Origin: DATDUW01 sp035290185
GTDB lineage: Bacteria; Patescibacteriota; Patescibacteriia; UBA9934; GWF2-40-263
Length of the DNA: 25,322 bases
Assembly: GCA_035290185.1 (NCBI GenBank)
Contig: DATDUW010000009.1
Coordinates: forward strand, 1 to 25,322
Reading direction: 5' to 3'
Part shown: in pieces, positions 13,893-21,208 of the stretch
Numbering within the stretch: the first letter of the stretch is position 1
Layout: every line of letters starts with the position of its first letter
The notes under the pieces: generated by a model
Database searches by the model: none
Told to the model about the DNA's origin: nothing
The model's input: the letters and a program-made list of their open reading frames with translations, nothing else
Made by a program: the position numbers and the translations under genes

Positions 13893-15086
13893 TTATTTAG
13901 TAATCTTCAGAACAACTCCGGCACCAACCGTTCGCCCGCCTTCGCGGACCGCAAACCGCTGTTTCTCCTCAAGGGCAACGGGTTGAATCAGTTTTACATT
14001 AACTTTCACTGTATCACCAGGCATGACCATTTCCGTTCCTTCTGGGAGGGTCACATCCCCGGTCACATCGGTTGTCCGGATATAGAACTGCGGCTTATAC
14101 CCATTGAAAAATGGTGTATGACGCCCACCTTCTTCTTTCGTCAAAGCATACATTTCCGCCTCAAACTCTGTATGGGGTGTCACAGACCCCTGCTTGGCTA
14201 AAACCATTCCGCGTTCGATATCTTCTTTTTTTACTCCGCGCAATAAGAGCCCCGCGTTATCACCAGCCCGCCCTTCATCCAGAGACTTATTGAACATTTC
14301 AATGCCTGTCACGGTTGTCTTCGAAGATTCCGGCCTAAGACCAACCACTTCCACTTCTTCGTTCACGTGCACGATACCGCGCTCAATGCGTCCTGTGGCC
14401 ACGGTTCCTCGCCCTTCAATGGAAAAGACGTCTTCCACAGGCATGAGAAACGGCTTATCGGTTTCGCGCACAGGCTCGGGGATGTACTCATCCAAAGCCT
14501 TCATCAGTTCCAGAATGGGTTTGGAAGCCGCTTCATCAGAAGAATTTTCAAGGGCTTTCAGGGCCGAACCGCGGATGATCGGAACCTCGTCCCCTGGAAA
14601 TTCGTATTTCTTCAAGAGATCACGAATTTCTTCTTCGACCAAATCGATAAGCTCTGCATCATCCACCATGTCTACTTTATTGAGAAAAACAACCATGGCA
14701 GGAACGCCGACCTGATGGGCAAGCAAAATATGTTCGCGGGTCTGCGGCATGGGGCCGTCAGCTGCGGAAACGACCAGAATAGCTCCGTCCATCTGTGCCG
14801 CACCGGTGATCATGTTCTTAATATAGTCCGCGTGGCCAGGACAATCTACGTGCGCATAGTGGCGCTTCTCCGTCTCGTATTCACAATGCGCGGTTGCAAT
14901 CGTAATCCCGCGCGCCTTGGATTCTGGAGCTTTGTCCAAATCATCAACGCCCTTTTTCTGGGCAATCATCCCGTGTGTGGACAGAACACTAAGGATGGCG
15001 GCGGTAAGCGTCGTCTTACCATGGTCAACGTGACCGATGGTTCCTACGTTCACGTGTGGTTTGGTGCGTTGAAAGGCTTCGGCCAT
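13893..15086 (-). CDS. tuf: Elongation factor Tu
   Basis: GTPase that carries aminoacyl-tRNA to the ribosomal A site. The start M-A-E-A-F-Q-R-T-K-P-H-V-N-V-G fixes the ATG at 15086 (397 aa). G1 G-H-V-D-H-G-K-T (18-25), G2 region R-G-I-T-I, G3 D-C-P-G-H and G4 N-K-V-D are present. Domains 2 and 3 are complete to G-G-R-T-V-G-A-G-V-V. Own promoter at 15191-15219 and a ~100-base leader with a possible stem that includes a GGAGAGG tract. Located directly upstream of rpsJ, with fusA some 1.3 kb further upstream, separated by two unrelated genes. Confidence 0.98.
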   Translation of the reverse strand: MAEAFQRTKPHVNVGTIGHVDHGKTTLTAAILSVLSTHGMIAQKKGVDDLDKAPESKARGITIATAHCEYETEKRHYAHVDCPGHADYIKNMITGAAQMDGAILVVSAADGPMPQTREHILLAHQVGVPAMVVFLNKVDMVDDAELIDLVEEEIRDLLKKYEFPGDEVPIIRGSALKALENSSDEAASKPILELMKALDEYIPEPVRETDKPFLMPVEDVFSIEGRGTVATGRIERGIVHVNEEVEVVGLRPESSKTTVTGIEMFNKSLDEGRAGDNAGLLLRGVKKEDIERGMVLAKQGSVTPHTEFEAEMYALTKEEGGRHTPFFNGYKPQFYIRTTDVTGDVTLPEGTEMVMPGDTVKVNVKLIQPVALEEKQRFAVREGGRTVGAGVVLKITK

Positions 15087-15190
15087 ACGGTTTGGGACAG
15101 CGCCCCTCTCCAAAGGAAGAAGGAGTCGCGCGAACGAAAATGAATGAAAATAAATGATGTTGAAAAAATGGACGATGGAAAAGCGGACTT

Positions 15191-15219
15191 ACTATAACAG
15201 AGGGTCAAAAATCGTGCAA
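15191..15219 (-). promoter_or_regulatory. tuf promoter
   Basis: On the minus strand TGTTATAGT provides an extended -10 (TATAGT at 15191-15196, TG one base upstream). A weak -35 TTGCAC (15214-15219) is 17 bases away. Predicted transcription start is near 15184, giving a leader of about 100 bases. The same TGTTATAGT occurs at the rpmE promoter. Confidence 0.65.
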
Positions 15220-15243
15220 GGCCCAGACTTCCTGTTCTTTCTC

Positions 15244-15681
15244 TTATTCAATAGGTTCCAGGTAAAACTGCTCTTCTCCACGATCTTCCACGTCCACCGC
15301 TCCAGGGGCGGAAGGAGGAGACGAACGAGAAGGAGACGCAACGGTTCCTTGAGCTTTCATCTCCTTCATGGATTCATAGACCCGCTTCACTTCCTGACGT
15401 TCCTCTGGCGTGAGGTGAGACAGATCCCACGTGGCACTTCTCTCCCCTGCCGGTTGCATGGCTTCCCAAACTCTCGTTCCTTTTTCCACAAGGCCTTCTT
15501 TCTTTTCCGTCTCGTCGGAAAGAGAGCCAATGGACGGTTCAGAGGCCTGATTGGGAAAAAGAAGACGTTCATAGGCATCCAGGTCCATGACCACGTAAAG
15601 GTCTCCTTGAGCATCGGCCACAATAAAACGATCGCCTGTTTTGCGGATGAAATCCAAAATGTGTCTAAGTGAACGATCCAT
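15244..15681 (-). CDS. Unrecognised protein with a Phd/YefM-like N-terminal motif
   Basis: 145 aa, function unknown. Residues 1-42 have the layout of the Phd/YefM antitoxin fold: a helix (L-R-H-I-L-D-F-I-R-K-T-G), then D-R-F-I-V-A-D-A-Q-G-D-L-Y-V-V-M-D-L-D-A-Y-E-R-L. The middle is acidic; residues 88-110 form a predicted helix (L-T-P-E-E-R-Q-E-V-K-R-V-Y-E-S-M-K-E-M), followed by a Ser/Pro linker and an acidic tail. No toxin gene sits beside it. The ATG at 15681 is preferred to a longer frame reaching 15750, because the promoter lies inside that extension. Possibly leaderless. The Phd similarity is motif-level only; it may be a conserved CPR protein of another role. Confidence 0.7.
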   Translation of the reverse strand: MDRSLRHILDFIRKTGDRFIVADAQGDLYVVMDLDAYERLLFPNQASEPSIGSLSDETEKKEGLVEKGTRVWEAMQPAGERSATWDLSHLTPEERQEVKRVYESMKEMKAQGTVASPSRSSPPSAPGAVDVEDRGEEQFYLEPIE

Positions 15682-15690
15682 AGCGGAGAC

Positions 15691-15720
15691 ATTGTGCCGA
15701 AACGATCGACTCCTTGTCAA
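15691..15720 (-). promoter_or_regulatory. Promoter of the Phd-like gene
   Basis: On the minus strand a perfect TTGACA -35 (15720-15715), 18-base spacer, and CACAAT -10 (15696-15691, 4 of 6). The distance from the -10 to the ATG is 9 bases, so transcription should start almost at the start codon, a leaderless or near-leaderless message. Confidence 0.6.
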
Positions 15721-15723
15721 GGA
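15711..15723. promoter_or_regulatory. Palindrome over the -35 of the Phd-like gene
   Basis: TCCTTG-T-CAAGGA, six-base perfect arms around one base, covering the -35 element. Antitoxins of the Phd class often bind palindromes in their own promoters, so autoregulation is possible. Could also be chance. Confidence 0.4.
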
Positions 15724-15750
15724 ATGCGAAATGAAGAAAAAAGAATCCAA

Positions 15751-15759
15751 TGCTATACT
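15751..15759 (+). promoter_or_regulatory. Extended -10 promoter of the methyltransferase gene
   Basis: TGCTATACT (TATACT at 15754-15759) on the plus strand, with no good -35 at 17 bases. Predicted start near 15766 leaves a 38-base leader before the ATG at 15804. It diverges from the Phd-like promoter. Confidence 0.55.
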
Positions 15760-15803
15760 TGAAAAAGAAAAACGTTTCCTTATCGCCCTACGTCTTTTTT
15801 ATT

Positions 15804-16343
15804 ATGGAAATTCTCTTTCTTCTCCTGGGAATAGCCCTGCTCCTTTTTCTTGGAACTCTGTGGCTTATCTGGCAACTGTTCTGGCAACTTTTTCCTCTTC
15901 TGCACGGCGGGGGCCCTTTTGTGCCGTCCCAACCGGAAATCGTAAAAAAAATGGTACAATTAGCCGATCTCTCTCCAACAGACGTCGTCTATGACCTCGG
16001 GTCCGGAGATGGGCGCATTCTCTTACAGGCTGTCCAAACCGCCGGGTGTCGAGGTGTTGGTTACGAACTCTATCCTCGGCTTGTCAAACACGCACGGGAA
16101 GAAACTCATCGCCTCAACCTCGGAGACCGCCTTCGATTCGAACAAGCCTCCTTTTGGCATGCTCCCTTGGGGAATGCCACGGTCGTCTTTCTCTATCAAC
16201 TTTCCTCGACCATGCGAGGCCTTGAATCCAAACTTCTCCGGGAACTTCCTTCTGGAGCTAAGGTCGTCTCAAACGCCTTTATTTTTCCGCACTGGGCGCC
16301 GGCCCGGACAGAAGGAATTCTACGGCTTTACCTAAAGCCGTAG
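15804..16343 (+). CDS. Membrane-anchored SAM methyltransferase, FAM173-like
   Basis: 179 aa. Residues 3-30 are one strongly hydrophobic segment, then P-F-V-P-S-Q-P-E-I-V-K-K-M leads into a class I methyltransferase domain: motif I V-V-Y-D-L-G-S-G-D-G-R (61-71), acidic strand-2 residue E88 in G-V-G-Y-E-L-Y-P-R-L-V, and V-V-F-L-Y-Q-L-S later. The D-L-G-S-G-D-G-R, G-Y-E-L-x-P-x-L-V and L-R-E-L-P-S-G-A-K-V-V-S pattern matches what I know of the FAM173 lysine methyltransferases, including their membrane segment ahead of the catalytic domain. The substrate is unknown. The ATG at 15804 is chosen over one at 15750, which precedes the predicted transcription start. Convergent with fusA. Confidence 0.78.
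   Translation: MEILFLLLGIALLLFLGTLWLIWQLFWQLFPLLHGGGPFVPSQPEIVKKMVQLADLSPTDVVYDLGSGDGRILLQAVQTAGCRGVGYELYPRLVKHAREETHRLNLGDRLRFEQASFWHAPLGNATVVFLYQLSSTMRGLESKLLRELPSGAKVVSNAFIFPHWAPARTEGILRLYLKP
16320..16343 (+). terminator. Hairpin overlapping the methyltransferase stop codon
   Basis: CTACGGCTTT pairs with AAAGCCGTAG (10 perfect pairs, 4-base loop); the last three bases are the stop codon. A T-rich stretch starts 9 bases later, so terminator action on the plus strand is plausible but not canonical. The stem also lies downstream of fusA on the other strand. Confidence 0.5.
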
Positions 16344-16373
16344 ACACATCGTTTTGTTTTTTTCTTCATTTCA

Positions 16374-18473
16374 TCAGGCACGGGCCGCCGCTTTTGCTCC
16401 CCCACGCGCCGTGATAATCGTCTCTGCTACATGGCGCGGTACTTCTTCATAGTGGTCAAACTCCATGGTATAGCTTGCCCGCCCTTGTGTCATGGATCGA
16501 AGGGTCGTAGCATAGCCGAACATTTCTGCAAGCGGTACCAAAGCCGAAATAGCCTTCACACCGACCCGATCAGCCATCTCCATAATCTGACCTCGTTTTG
16601 CATTGATATCTCCCATAACCGTCCCCATAAATTCCTCAGGAGTCACAACCTCCACTTTCATCATGGGCTCAAGCAGGGCTAATCCCGCTTTTTTACACGC
16701 CTCCTGAAAGCCGAGCGAACCAGCGATCTTAAAGGCAGCCTCGGAAGAATCGACTTCATGATAACTGCCGTCGTACACCGTCACCTTCACGTCAATGAGA
16801 GGATAACCGGCAAGCACGCCGCGATCAGCGGCCTCGCGGGATCCTTTTTGGATGGGTGTGATGTATTCCTTGGGAATGGACCCGCCTTTGATGGCTTCAA
16901 AAAAATCAAATCCTTTGCCGGGTTCATTCTTTTCCACGCGCAACCAACAATGTCCATATTGTCCGCGTCCGCCGCTTTGACGAATGTATTTTCCTTCCCC
17001 TTCTGCCGACCCCTTGATCGTTTCCTTATAGGCCACTTGCGGCTGACCCACGGTGGCTTCTACTTTAAATTCGCGCCGCATGCGCTCAACAAGCACTTCA
17101 AGATGCAGTTCTCCCATGCCTTCGATAATGGTTTGAAGGGTTTCGTCATCGGTGTGCACGCGAAAGGTCGGATCTTCTTCGGCAAGTTTCGAAAGGGCCA
17201 ACCCCATCTTTTCTTGGTCAGCTTTTGTCTTCGGCTCGATAGCAACCGAAATAACGGGTTCAGGGAAAGTAATGGATTCAAGGACGATGGGGTTTGACGG
17301 ATCACACAGGGTGTGACCGGTAAAAGTATTCTTCAACCCAACGGCCGCGGCAATCTCTCCGGCATAAACCTCTTCCACGTCTTCCCGGTGGTTAGCGTGA
17401 AGCCGTACGATACGGCCAATGCGTTCTTTTTCCCCTGTCACGGTGTTGAGAACATAAGAACCGGCTTTAAGCGTTCCAGAGTACACGCGAAAAAAAGCAA
17501 GCTTCCCAACGAACGGATCCGCGGCAATTTTGAAAGCCAGAGCAGTAAACGGTTCCGTGTCGCTGCCAGTGCGCATGATCTTTTCTTCCGGGTGGTCGGG
17601 GTGGAATCCTTGAACGGACGGCACATCAAGCGGAGACGGGAGATAGGCATTGACGGCATCAAGCATGAATTGAACACCCTTGTTCTTGAGAGCAGAACCG
17701 CAGAGAACTGGAAAAATGTCGGCCTTAATAACAGCCTTTCGCAAGACAACCTTAAGCTCTTCTGCTGTCGGTTCCTCCCCGCCCAGATATTTATTCATGA
17801 GGACTTCGTCGTTTTCCGCAATGGTCTCAATAAGCTTGGCACGCCATTCGATGGCCCTCGCCTGATACTCTGCCGGAATAGCCGTTTCCTCCATGTCCCT
17901 TCCCAACTCATCTTTATAAAGAAAAGCTTTATTCTCGATAAGATCAATAATACCCGTAAACTGATCTTCAATCCCGATGGGCAGCTGAATCGGTTGGGCC
18001 TTTTTGGAAAGACGTGTGCGGATAGATACTAAATCTTTGTAAAAATCCGCACCCGTGCGATCCAGCTTATTCACAAAACAGAGGCGAGGAACGCGATAAT
18101 CGTCCGCGTACCGCCAGTTCGTCTCGGATTGTGGTTCTACGCCGGCCACGCCGTCAAAAATCGTTACGGCGCCGTCGAGAACGCGAAGCGACCGCTTCAC
18201 CTCAACGGTAAAGTCAATGTGGCCAGGGGTATCGATCAGGTTAATACGGTGGCCTTTCCAAAAGCAGGTAGTGGCTGCGGCTGTAATGGTAATGCCGCGT
18301 TCGCGCTCCTGATCCATCCAGTCCATGGTGGCCTCTCCTTCGTGAACCTCGCCAATCTTGTGTTTCTTGCCCGTATAAAACAAAACGCGTTCGCTCACGG
18401 TTGTCTTACCAGCATCAATGTGGGCGATAATGCCAATGTTGCGGGTTTTTTCAAGGGAATATTCTCTAGGCAT
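16374..18473 (-). CDS. fusA: Elongation factor G
   Basis: Translocation GTPase. Start M-P-R-E-Y-S-L-E-K-T-R-N-I-G-I-I-A-H-I-D-A-G-K-T-T contains G1. G2 R-G-I-T-I-T, G3 D-T-P-G-H-I-D-F and G4 N-K-L-D-R follow. Domains II-V are complete, ending near M-T-Q-G-R-A-S-Y-T-M-E-F. The ATG at 18473 (699 aa) fits the family; another ATG at 18482 would add three residues. It follows rpsG by about 14 bases in the str order. Convergent with the methyltransferase. Confidence 0.97.
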   Translation of the reverse strand: MPREYSLEKTRNIGIIAHIDAGKTTVSERVLFYTGKKHKIGEVHEGEATMDWMDQERERGITITAAATTCFWKGHRINLIDTPGHIDFTVEVKRSLRVLDGAVTIFDGVAGVEPQSETNWRYADDYRVPRLCFVNKLDRTGADFYKDLVSIRTRLSKKAQPIQLPIGIEDQFTGIIDLIENKAFLYKDELGRDMEETAIPAEYQARAIEWRAKLIETIAENDEVLMNKYLGGEEPTAEELKVVLRKAVIKADIFPVLCGSALKNKGVQFMLDAVNAYLPSPLDVPSVQGFHPDHPEEKIMRTGSDTEPFTALAFKIAADPFVGKLAFFRVYSGTLKAGSYVLNTVTGEKERIGRIVRLHANHREDVEEVYAGEIAAAVGLKNTFTGHTLCDPSNPIVLESITFPEPVISVAIEPKTKADQEKMGLALSKLAEEDPTFRVHTDDETLQTIIEGMGELHLEVLVERMRREFKVEATVGQPQVAYKETIKGSAEGEGKYIRQSGGRGQYGHCWLRVEKNEPGKGFDFFEAIKGGSIPKEYITPIQKGSREAADRGVLAGYPLIDVKVTVYDGSYHEVDSSEAAFKIAGSLGFQEACKKAGLALLEPMMKVEVVTPEEFMGTVMGDINAKRGQIMEMADRVGVKAISALVPLAEMFGYATTLRSMTQGRASYTMEFDHYEEVPRHVAETIITARGGAKAAARA

Positions 18474-18487
18474 ACGTTCCATTCAGG

Positions 18488-18958
18488 CTAGCGGCGAGCA
18501 AAATGTGCGAACGCGCGGTTGGCCTCGGCCATGCGCTGCACATCCATCTTTTTCTTCACAGCATCTCCTTCATTTTTCGAAGCCAAAACAAGCTCGTCTG
18601 CGAGTTTCTGGGCCATAGGACGGCCTTTTTTTCCACGCGACGCCTGCAAAATCCAAAGACAGGCGAGGGCAAACCTTCGTTCGCCGCGTACAGGAATCGG
18701 CACCTGGTAGTTTGATCCTCCGACGCGTTTACTTTTCACCTCAAGCGATGGCATGGCATTCTTGACGGCCGTTTCGAACGCCTCTACCGGATCGCCATCA
18801 ATCTTTTTGGCCACAAGACTCAGAGCTGCATACATAACACTTTGTGCAACCGTCTTCTTGCCGGAATGCATGAGGTAGTTGGTGAATTTGGCGACCTGAA
18901 CGTTGTTATATTTCGCGTCCGGGAGAATGACGCGGGGGGTTGCTTGTTTACCACGCAT
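18488..18958 (-). CDS. rpsG: 30S ribosomal protein S7
   Basis: Primary binder of the 16S 3' major domain and, in E. coli, translational repressor of its own operon. M-R-G-K-Q-A-T-P-R begins a full 156-aa protein with K-F-T-N-Y-L-M-H-S-G-K-K, the G-G-S-N-Y-Q-V-P-I-P-V beta-hairpin and the C-terminal A-N-R-A-F-A-H-F. It lies between rpsL and fusA. The 132-base spacer before it contains a hairpin, so feedback on this message is possible. Confidence 0.97.
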   Translation of the reverse strand: MRGKQATPRVILPDAKYNNVQVAKFTNYLMHSGKKTVAQSVMYAALSLVAKKIDGDPVEAFETAVKNAMPSLEVKSKRVGGSNYQVPIPVRGERRFALACLWILQASRGKKGRPMAQKLADELVLASKNEGDAVKKKMDVQRMAEANRAFAHFARR

Positions 18959-19090
18959 AAATTTGATCGTTTCCGGCCGGTTTTTCCCTGCGTGCGGTAC
19001 TCCGCCGGAAGCGGTTATTAGATAAGTAAAAAACTTAGATTTACAAGCGCTTAATGATAACGGTTTTCTCTTTACCCACCGGCTCGTGAA
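18959..19090 (-). promoter_or_regulatory. rpsL-rpsG spacer with a hairpin
   Basis: 132 bases, long for this cluster. On the minus strand TTCCGGC (19010-19004) pairs with GCCGGAA (18977-18971), enclosing a 26-base loop, just before the rpsG ATG. In E. coli the equivalent spacer binds S7. Structural resemblance to the S7 site cannot be judged by eye. Confidence 0.45.
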
Positions 19091-19516
19091 CTACTTCGTT
19101 GCCTTTGGTCTCTTGGCTCCATACCGCGACCGGCCGCGATTGCGCCCGCTCACACCCTGAGCATCATAGACACCACGCACCACATGGTAACGCACACCAG
19201 GAAGATCCTTTACGCGTCCACCACGAACAAGCACGATGGAGTGTTCTTGAAGGTTATGCCCAACGCCGGGGATGTAAGCTGTCACTTCCATGCCGTTGGA
19301 AAGGCGAACGCGGGCAATTTTACGAATGGCTGAGTTCGGTTTCTTTGGAGTCATCGTAGTGACTTTTATGCAGACACCACGTTTGAAAGGACTACCGTGT
19401 GCAATCTCGGTCCGTCGGCGGTGGAGGGAATCCAATCCTGCCAGCATAGCCGGAGACTTACTTTTGCCCACCTTGGGCCTACGCGGCTTGCGGATGAGCT
19501 GATGAATCGTGGGCAT
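19091..19516 (-). CDS. rpsL: 30S ribosomal protein S12
   Basis: Decoding-centre protein. M-P-T-I-H-Q-L-I-R-K-P-R-R-P starts a 141-aa protein with T-P-K-K-P-N-S-A-I-R-K and the loop G-G-R-V-K-D-L-P-G-V-R-Y-H. An insertion S-L-H-R-R-R-T-E-I-A-H-G-S-P precedes F-K-R-G-V-C, giving about 17 residues more than E. coli. The leader before the ATG has a run of eight U residues and no SD. Promoter at 19610-19638. First gene of the str operon. Confidence 0.97.
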   Translation of the reverse strand: MPTIHQLIRKPRRPKVGKSKSPAMLAGLDSLHRRRTEIAHGSPFKRGVCIKVTTMTPKKPNSAIRKIARVRLSNGMEVTAYIPGVGHNLQEHSIVLVRGGRVKDLPGVRYHVVRGVYDAQGVSGRNRGRSRYGAKRPKATK

Positions 19517-19609
19517 AGAAAAAAAAGACGTAAGGTCGATTTTAAAAGCCGACCGTGCCTCAAATATCTAACGATAAAGATGGCGAATTTGCCTCGCAGC
19601 AGCGCGAAG

Positions 19610-19638
19610 ACAATATCATGGAGCAAAAATAGAGTCAA
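19610..19638 (-). promoter_or_regulatory. str operon (rpsL) promoter
   Basis: On the minus strand TTGACT (-35, 19638-19633), 17-base spacer, TATTGT (-10, 19615-19610) with TG one base upstream. Start of transcription should be near 19603, with a ~87-base leader that contains a GGTCG/CGACC stem before the U run. Back to back with the promoter at 19690. Confidence 0.65.
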
Positions 19639-19689
19639 TCGTCACGTTATCATCTGAACTCTCAAAAATTTTTCTGTTCAGCGCAACGA

Positions 19690-19718
19690 TTGACAAGCCA
19701 AAAAAAATTTGGGATAAA
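19690..19718 (+). promoter_or_regulatory. Promoter of the small basic protein gene
   Basis: Perfect TTGACA (19690-19695), 17-base spacer, GATAAA (19713-19718, 4 of 6). The leader then holds a hairpin CGTCGTC/GACGACG (19725-19731 with 19747-19753). Confidence 0.65.
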
Positions 19719-19780
19719 CACAAACGTCGTCGCTGGAAATCGCCGAGACGACGGTACAACAATTCACTTAAGAGGTTGGC

Positions 19781-19996
19781 ATGAGAAGCTTCCGGAAGCT
19801 GGAAAGTGCGCTCGAAGCAGTGAAAGGTAGAGGACAGAAGGCTCTCAAGGCCGTAAAACGAGCCAGACGATGGACGCGTCAGGAACTTGGAAGATTGGTG
19901 GAAGCAGCCGCCATGTGTTCTATGGCAACAGACGAGGTCCCTCCTCCGGTTAACAACAGACGACGAGAACCCGTGATCCGTCCTCGTCCGTTCTGA
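19781..19996 (+). CDS. Small basic protein of unknown function
   Basis: 71 aa, not recognised. Residues 1-47 look like long amphipathic helices rich in Arg and Lys (S-F-R-K-L-E-S-A-L-E-A-V-K-G, A-L-K-A-V-K-R-A-R-R-W-T-R-Q-E-L). The C-terminal part is Pro/Arg-rich and likely disordered. Strong basic charge would suit nucleic-acid binding, but that is inference. The gene has the complete set: TTGACA promoter, AAGAGG five bases before the ATG, and a strong terminator behind the stop. That is better support than most orphan short frames get. It diverges from rpsL. A regulatory RNA with a short frame is an alternative. Confidence 0.6.
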   Translation: MRSFRKLESALEAVKGRGQKALKAVKRARRWTRQELGRLVEAAAMCSMATDEVPPPVNNRRREPVIRPRPF

Positions 19997-20042
19997 GCGC
20001 ATCTCTTCACCACCAGAACCTCATTCGAACCTAGAGTCTCAT

Positions 20043-20074
20043 GGAGCCCCGCGCTTGCGATGGCTCCTTTTTTT
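20043..20074 (+). terminator. Intrinsic terminator after the small basic gene
   Basis: GGAGCC (20043-20048) pairs with GGCTCC (20062-20067), with CGC/GCG inside, followed by seven T residues (20068-20074). Strong on the plus strand. It also sits behind queA, for which no other terminator is seen. Confidence 0.85.
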
Positions 20075-20129
20075 CCGAAAAATGCCTGATTATTTCCTGA
20101 TCAAAAACAAAGCGAAAAATAACAAAAAA

Positions 20130-21179
20130 TCAACGGAGAAACATTCCGTCCCCAAAGGAATAAAATCGATACCCCTCTTTCACAGCTTCCCCATAGGCAG
20201 ACAGCACCCGATCGCGGCCTGCAAAAGCCGAGACAAGAACAAGAAGGGTGGATCTTGGAAGATGAAAATTTGTAATAAGGCCATCGATGAGAAGAAAGGG
20301 AAAACCGGGCGTAATAAAAAGATCGACATCGCCTTGAAAACCAGATTCCGGCAAAAGAGTAGGAACCGTGTTGAGACGTGCTACTCCCTCGAGAGTCCGG
20401 ACGGTTGTCGTACCAACAGCAATAACTCTTCGGCCCTCTTCCTTGGCCTGATTGATCTGTCGAGCAGTTTCAGGAGAGAGGGAAACAGATTCGGCGTGCA
20501 TTTTGTGTTCCTCAACCGTTTCCGTTTTCATGGGCCGAAAAGTCCCGATCCCAACGTGCAAGGTTACGAAGGCAAATTGGACCCCTCTTCCTTTCAATTC
20601 CTCCATGAGCCGCTTCGTAAAATGAAACCCTGCTGTCGGAGCCGCAACGGAACCGGTTTCGCGAGCGTAAACGGTTTGATAAACGTTCAACTCATCCGGA
20701 ACCTGTTTTATGTAGGGGGGGACGGGGATTTCTCCGTAGGTATCCGTTAAAGCAAGCACCTCTTTAGCCGTTAGAAAAAAACGAAGTAAGACAGTGCCAT
20801 CCGGTTGTTTTTCCACAACCTCCGCCTCGGTATTCCCTATTTGAATCCGGTCTCCCGTCTTTACTTTCTTTCCCGGGTTGATCAATGTTTTCCACAGGCC
20901 GTCACTTTCCCTTAACAAAAACACCTCAATTTTCCTCTCTCGTACCTGTCCGTGCAGGCGCGCTTTAAAGACTTTCGTGTCATTGAAAACCAACAGATCA
21001 CCCTCTCGCAATTCCTCGCCAATCTCGTAAAATCGACGATGACAGATTGCCCCGGTCTGACGATTTAAAATCATGAGGCGCGAATGATCGCGCGGCTCAA
21101 TCGGGGTTTGAGCAATCCGATCTTGAGGAAGATCATAATCGAAAAGGCGTGCGGAAGGAGACATAGACGCTTGTACCAT
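20130..21179 (-). CDS. queA: S-adenosylmethionine:tRNA ribosyltransferase-isomerase
   Basis: Makes epoxyqueuosine by moving the ribosyl part of SAM onto preQ1-tRNA. Family features: L-F-D-Y-D-L-P-Q-D-R-I-A-Q-T-P near the start, V-F-N-D-T-K-V, A-A-P-T-A-G-F-H-F-T, H-V-G-I-G-T-F-R-P-M and V-G-T-T-T-V-R-T-L-E. ~349 aa, typical. Start is uncertain: ATG at 21179 (with AAAGGA about 13 bases upstream), another ATG at 21164, or TTG at 21203. The gene diverges from the lipoprotein gene with only 29 bases between the ATGs. No other queuosine genes are in the window. Confidence 0.95.
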   Translation of the reverse strand: MVQASMSPSARLFDYDLPQDRIAQTPIEPRDHSRLMILNRQTGAICHRRFYEIGEELREGDLLVFNDTKVFKARLHGQVRERKIEVFLLRESDGLWKTLINPGKKVKTGDRIQIGNTEAEVVEKQPDGTVLLRFFLTAKEVLALTDTYGEIPVPPYIKQVPDELNVYQTVYARETGSVAAPTAGFHFTKRLMEELKGRGVQFAFVTLHVGIGTFRPMKTETVEEHKMHAESVSLSPETARQINQAKEEGRRVIAVGTTTVRTLEGVARLNTVPTLLPESGFQGDVDLFITPGFPFLLIDGLITNFHLPRSTLLVLVSAFAGRDRVLSAYGEAVKEGYRFYSFGDGMFLR

Positions 21180-21208
21180 AACGAAACTTTTTTCCTTTAT
21201 CAATTTTT

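Noticed and set aside
19616..20002. Minus-strand frame of 128 codons opposite the small basic gene
   Set aside because: It overlaps the rpsL promoter and the plus-strand gene with better signals; no recognisable domain.
20023..20031. ATTCGAACC resembling a tRNA or tmRNA T-loop
   Set aside because: No acceptor stem, anticodon arm or CCA end in the surroundings.
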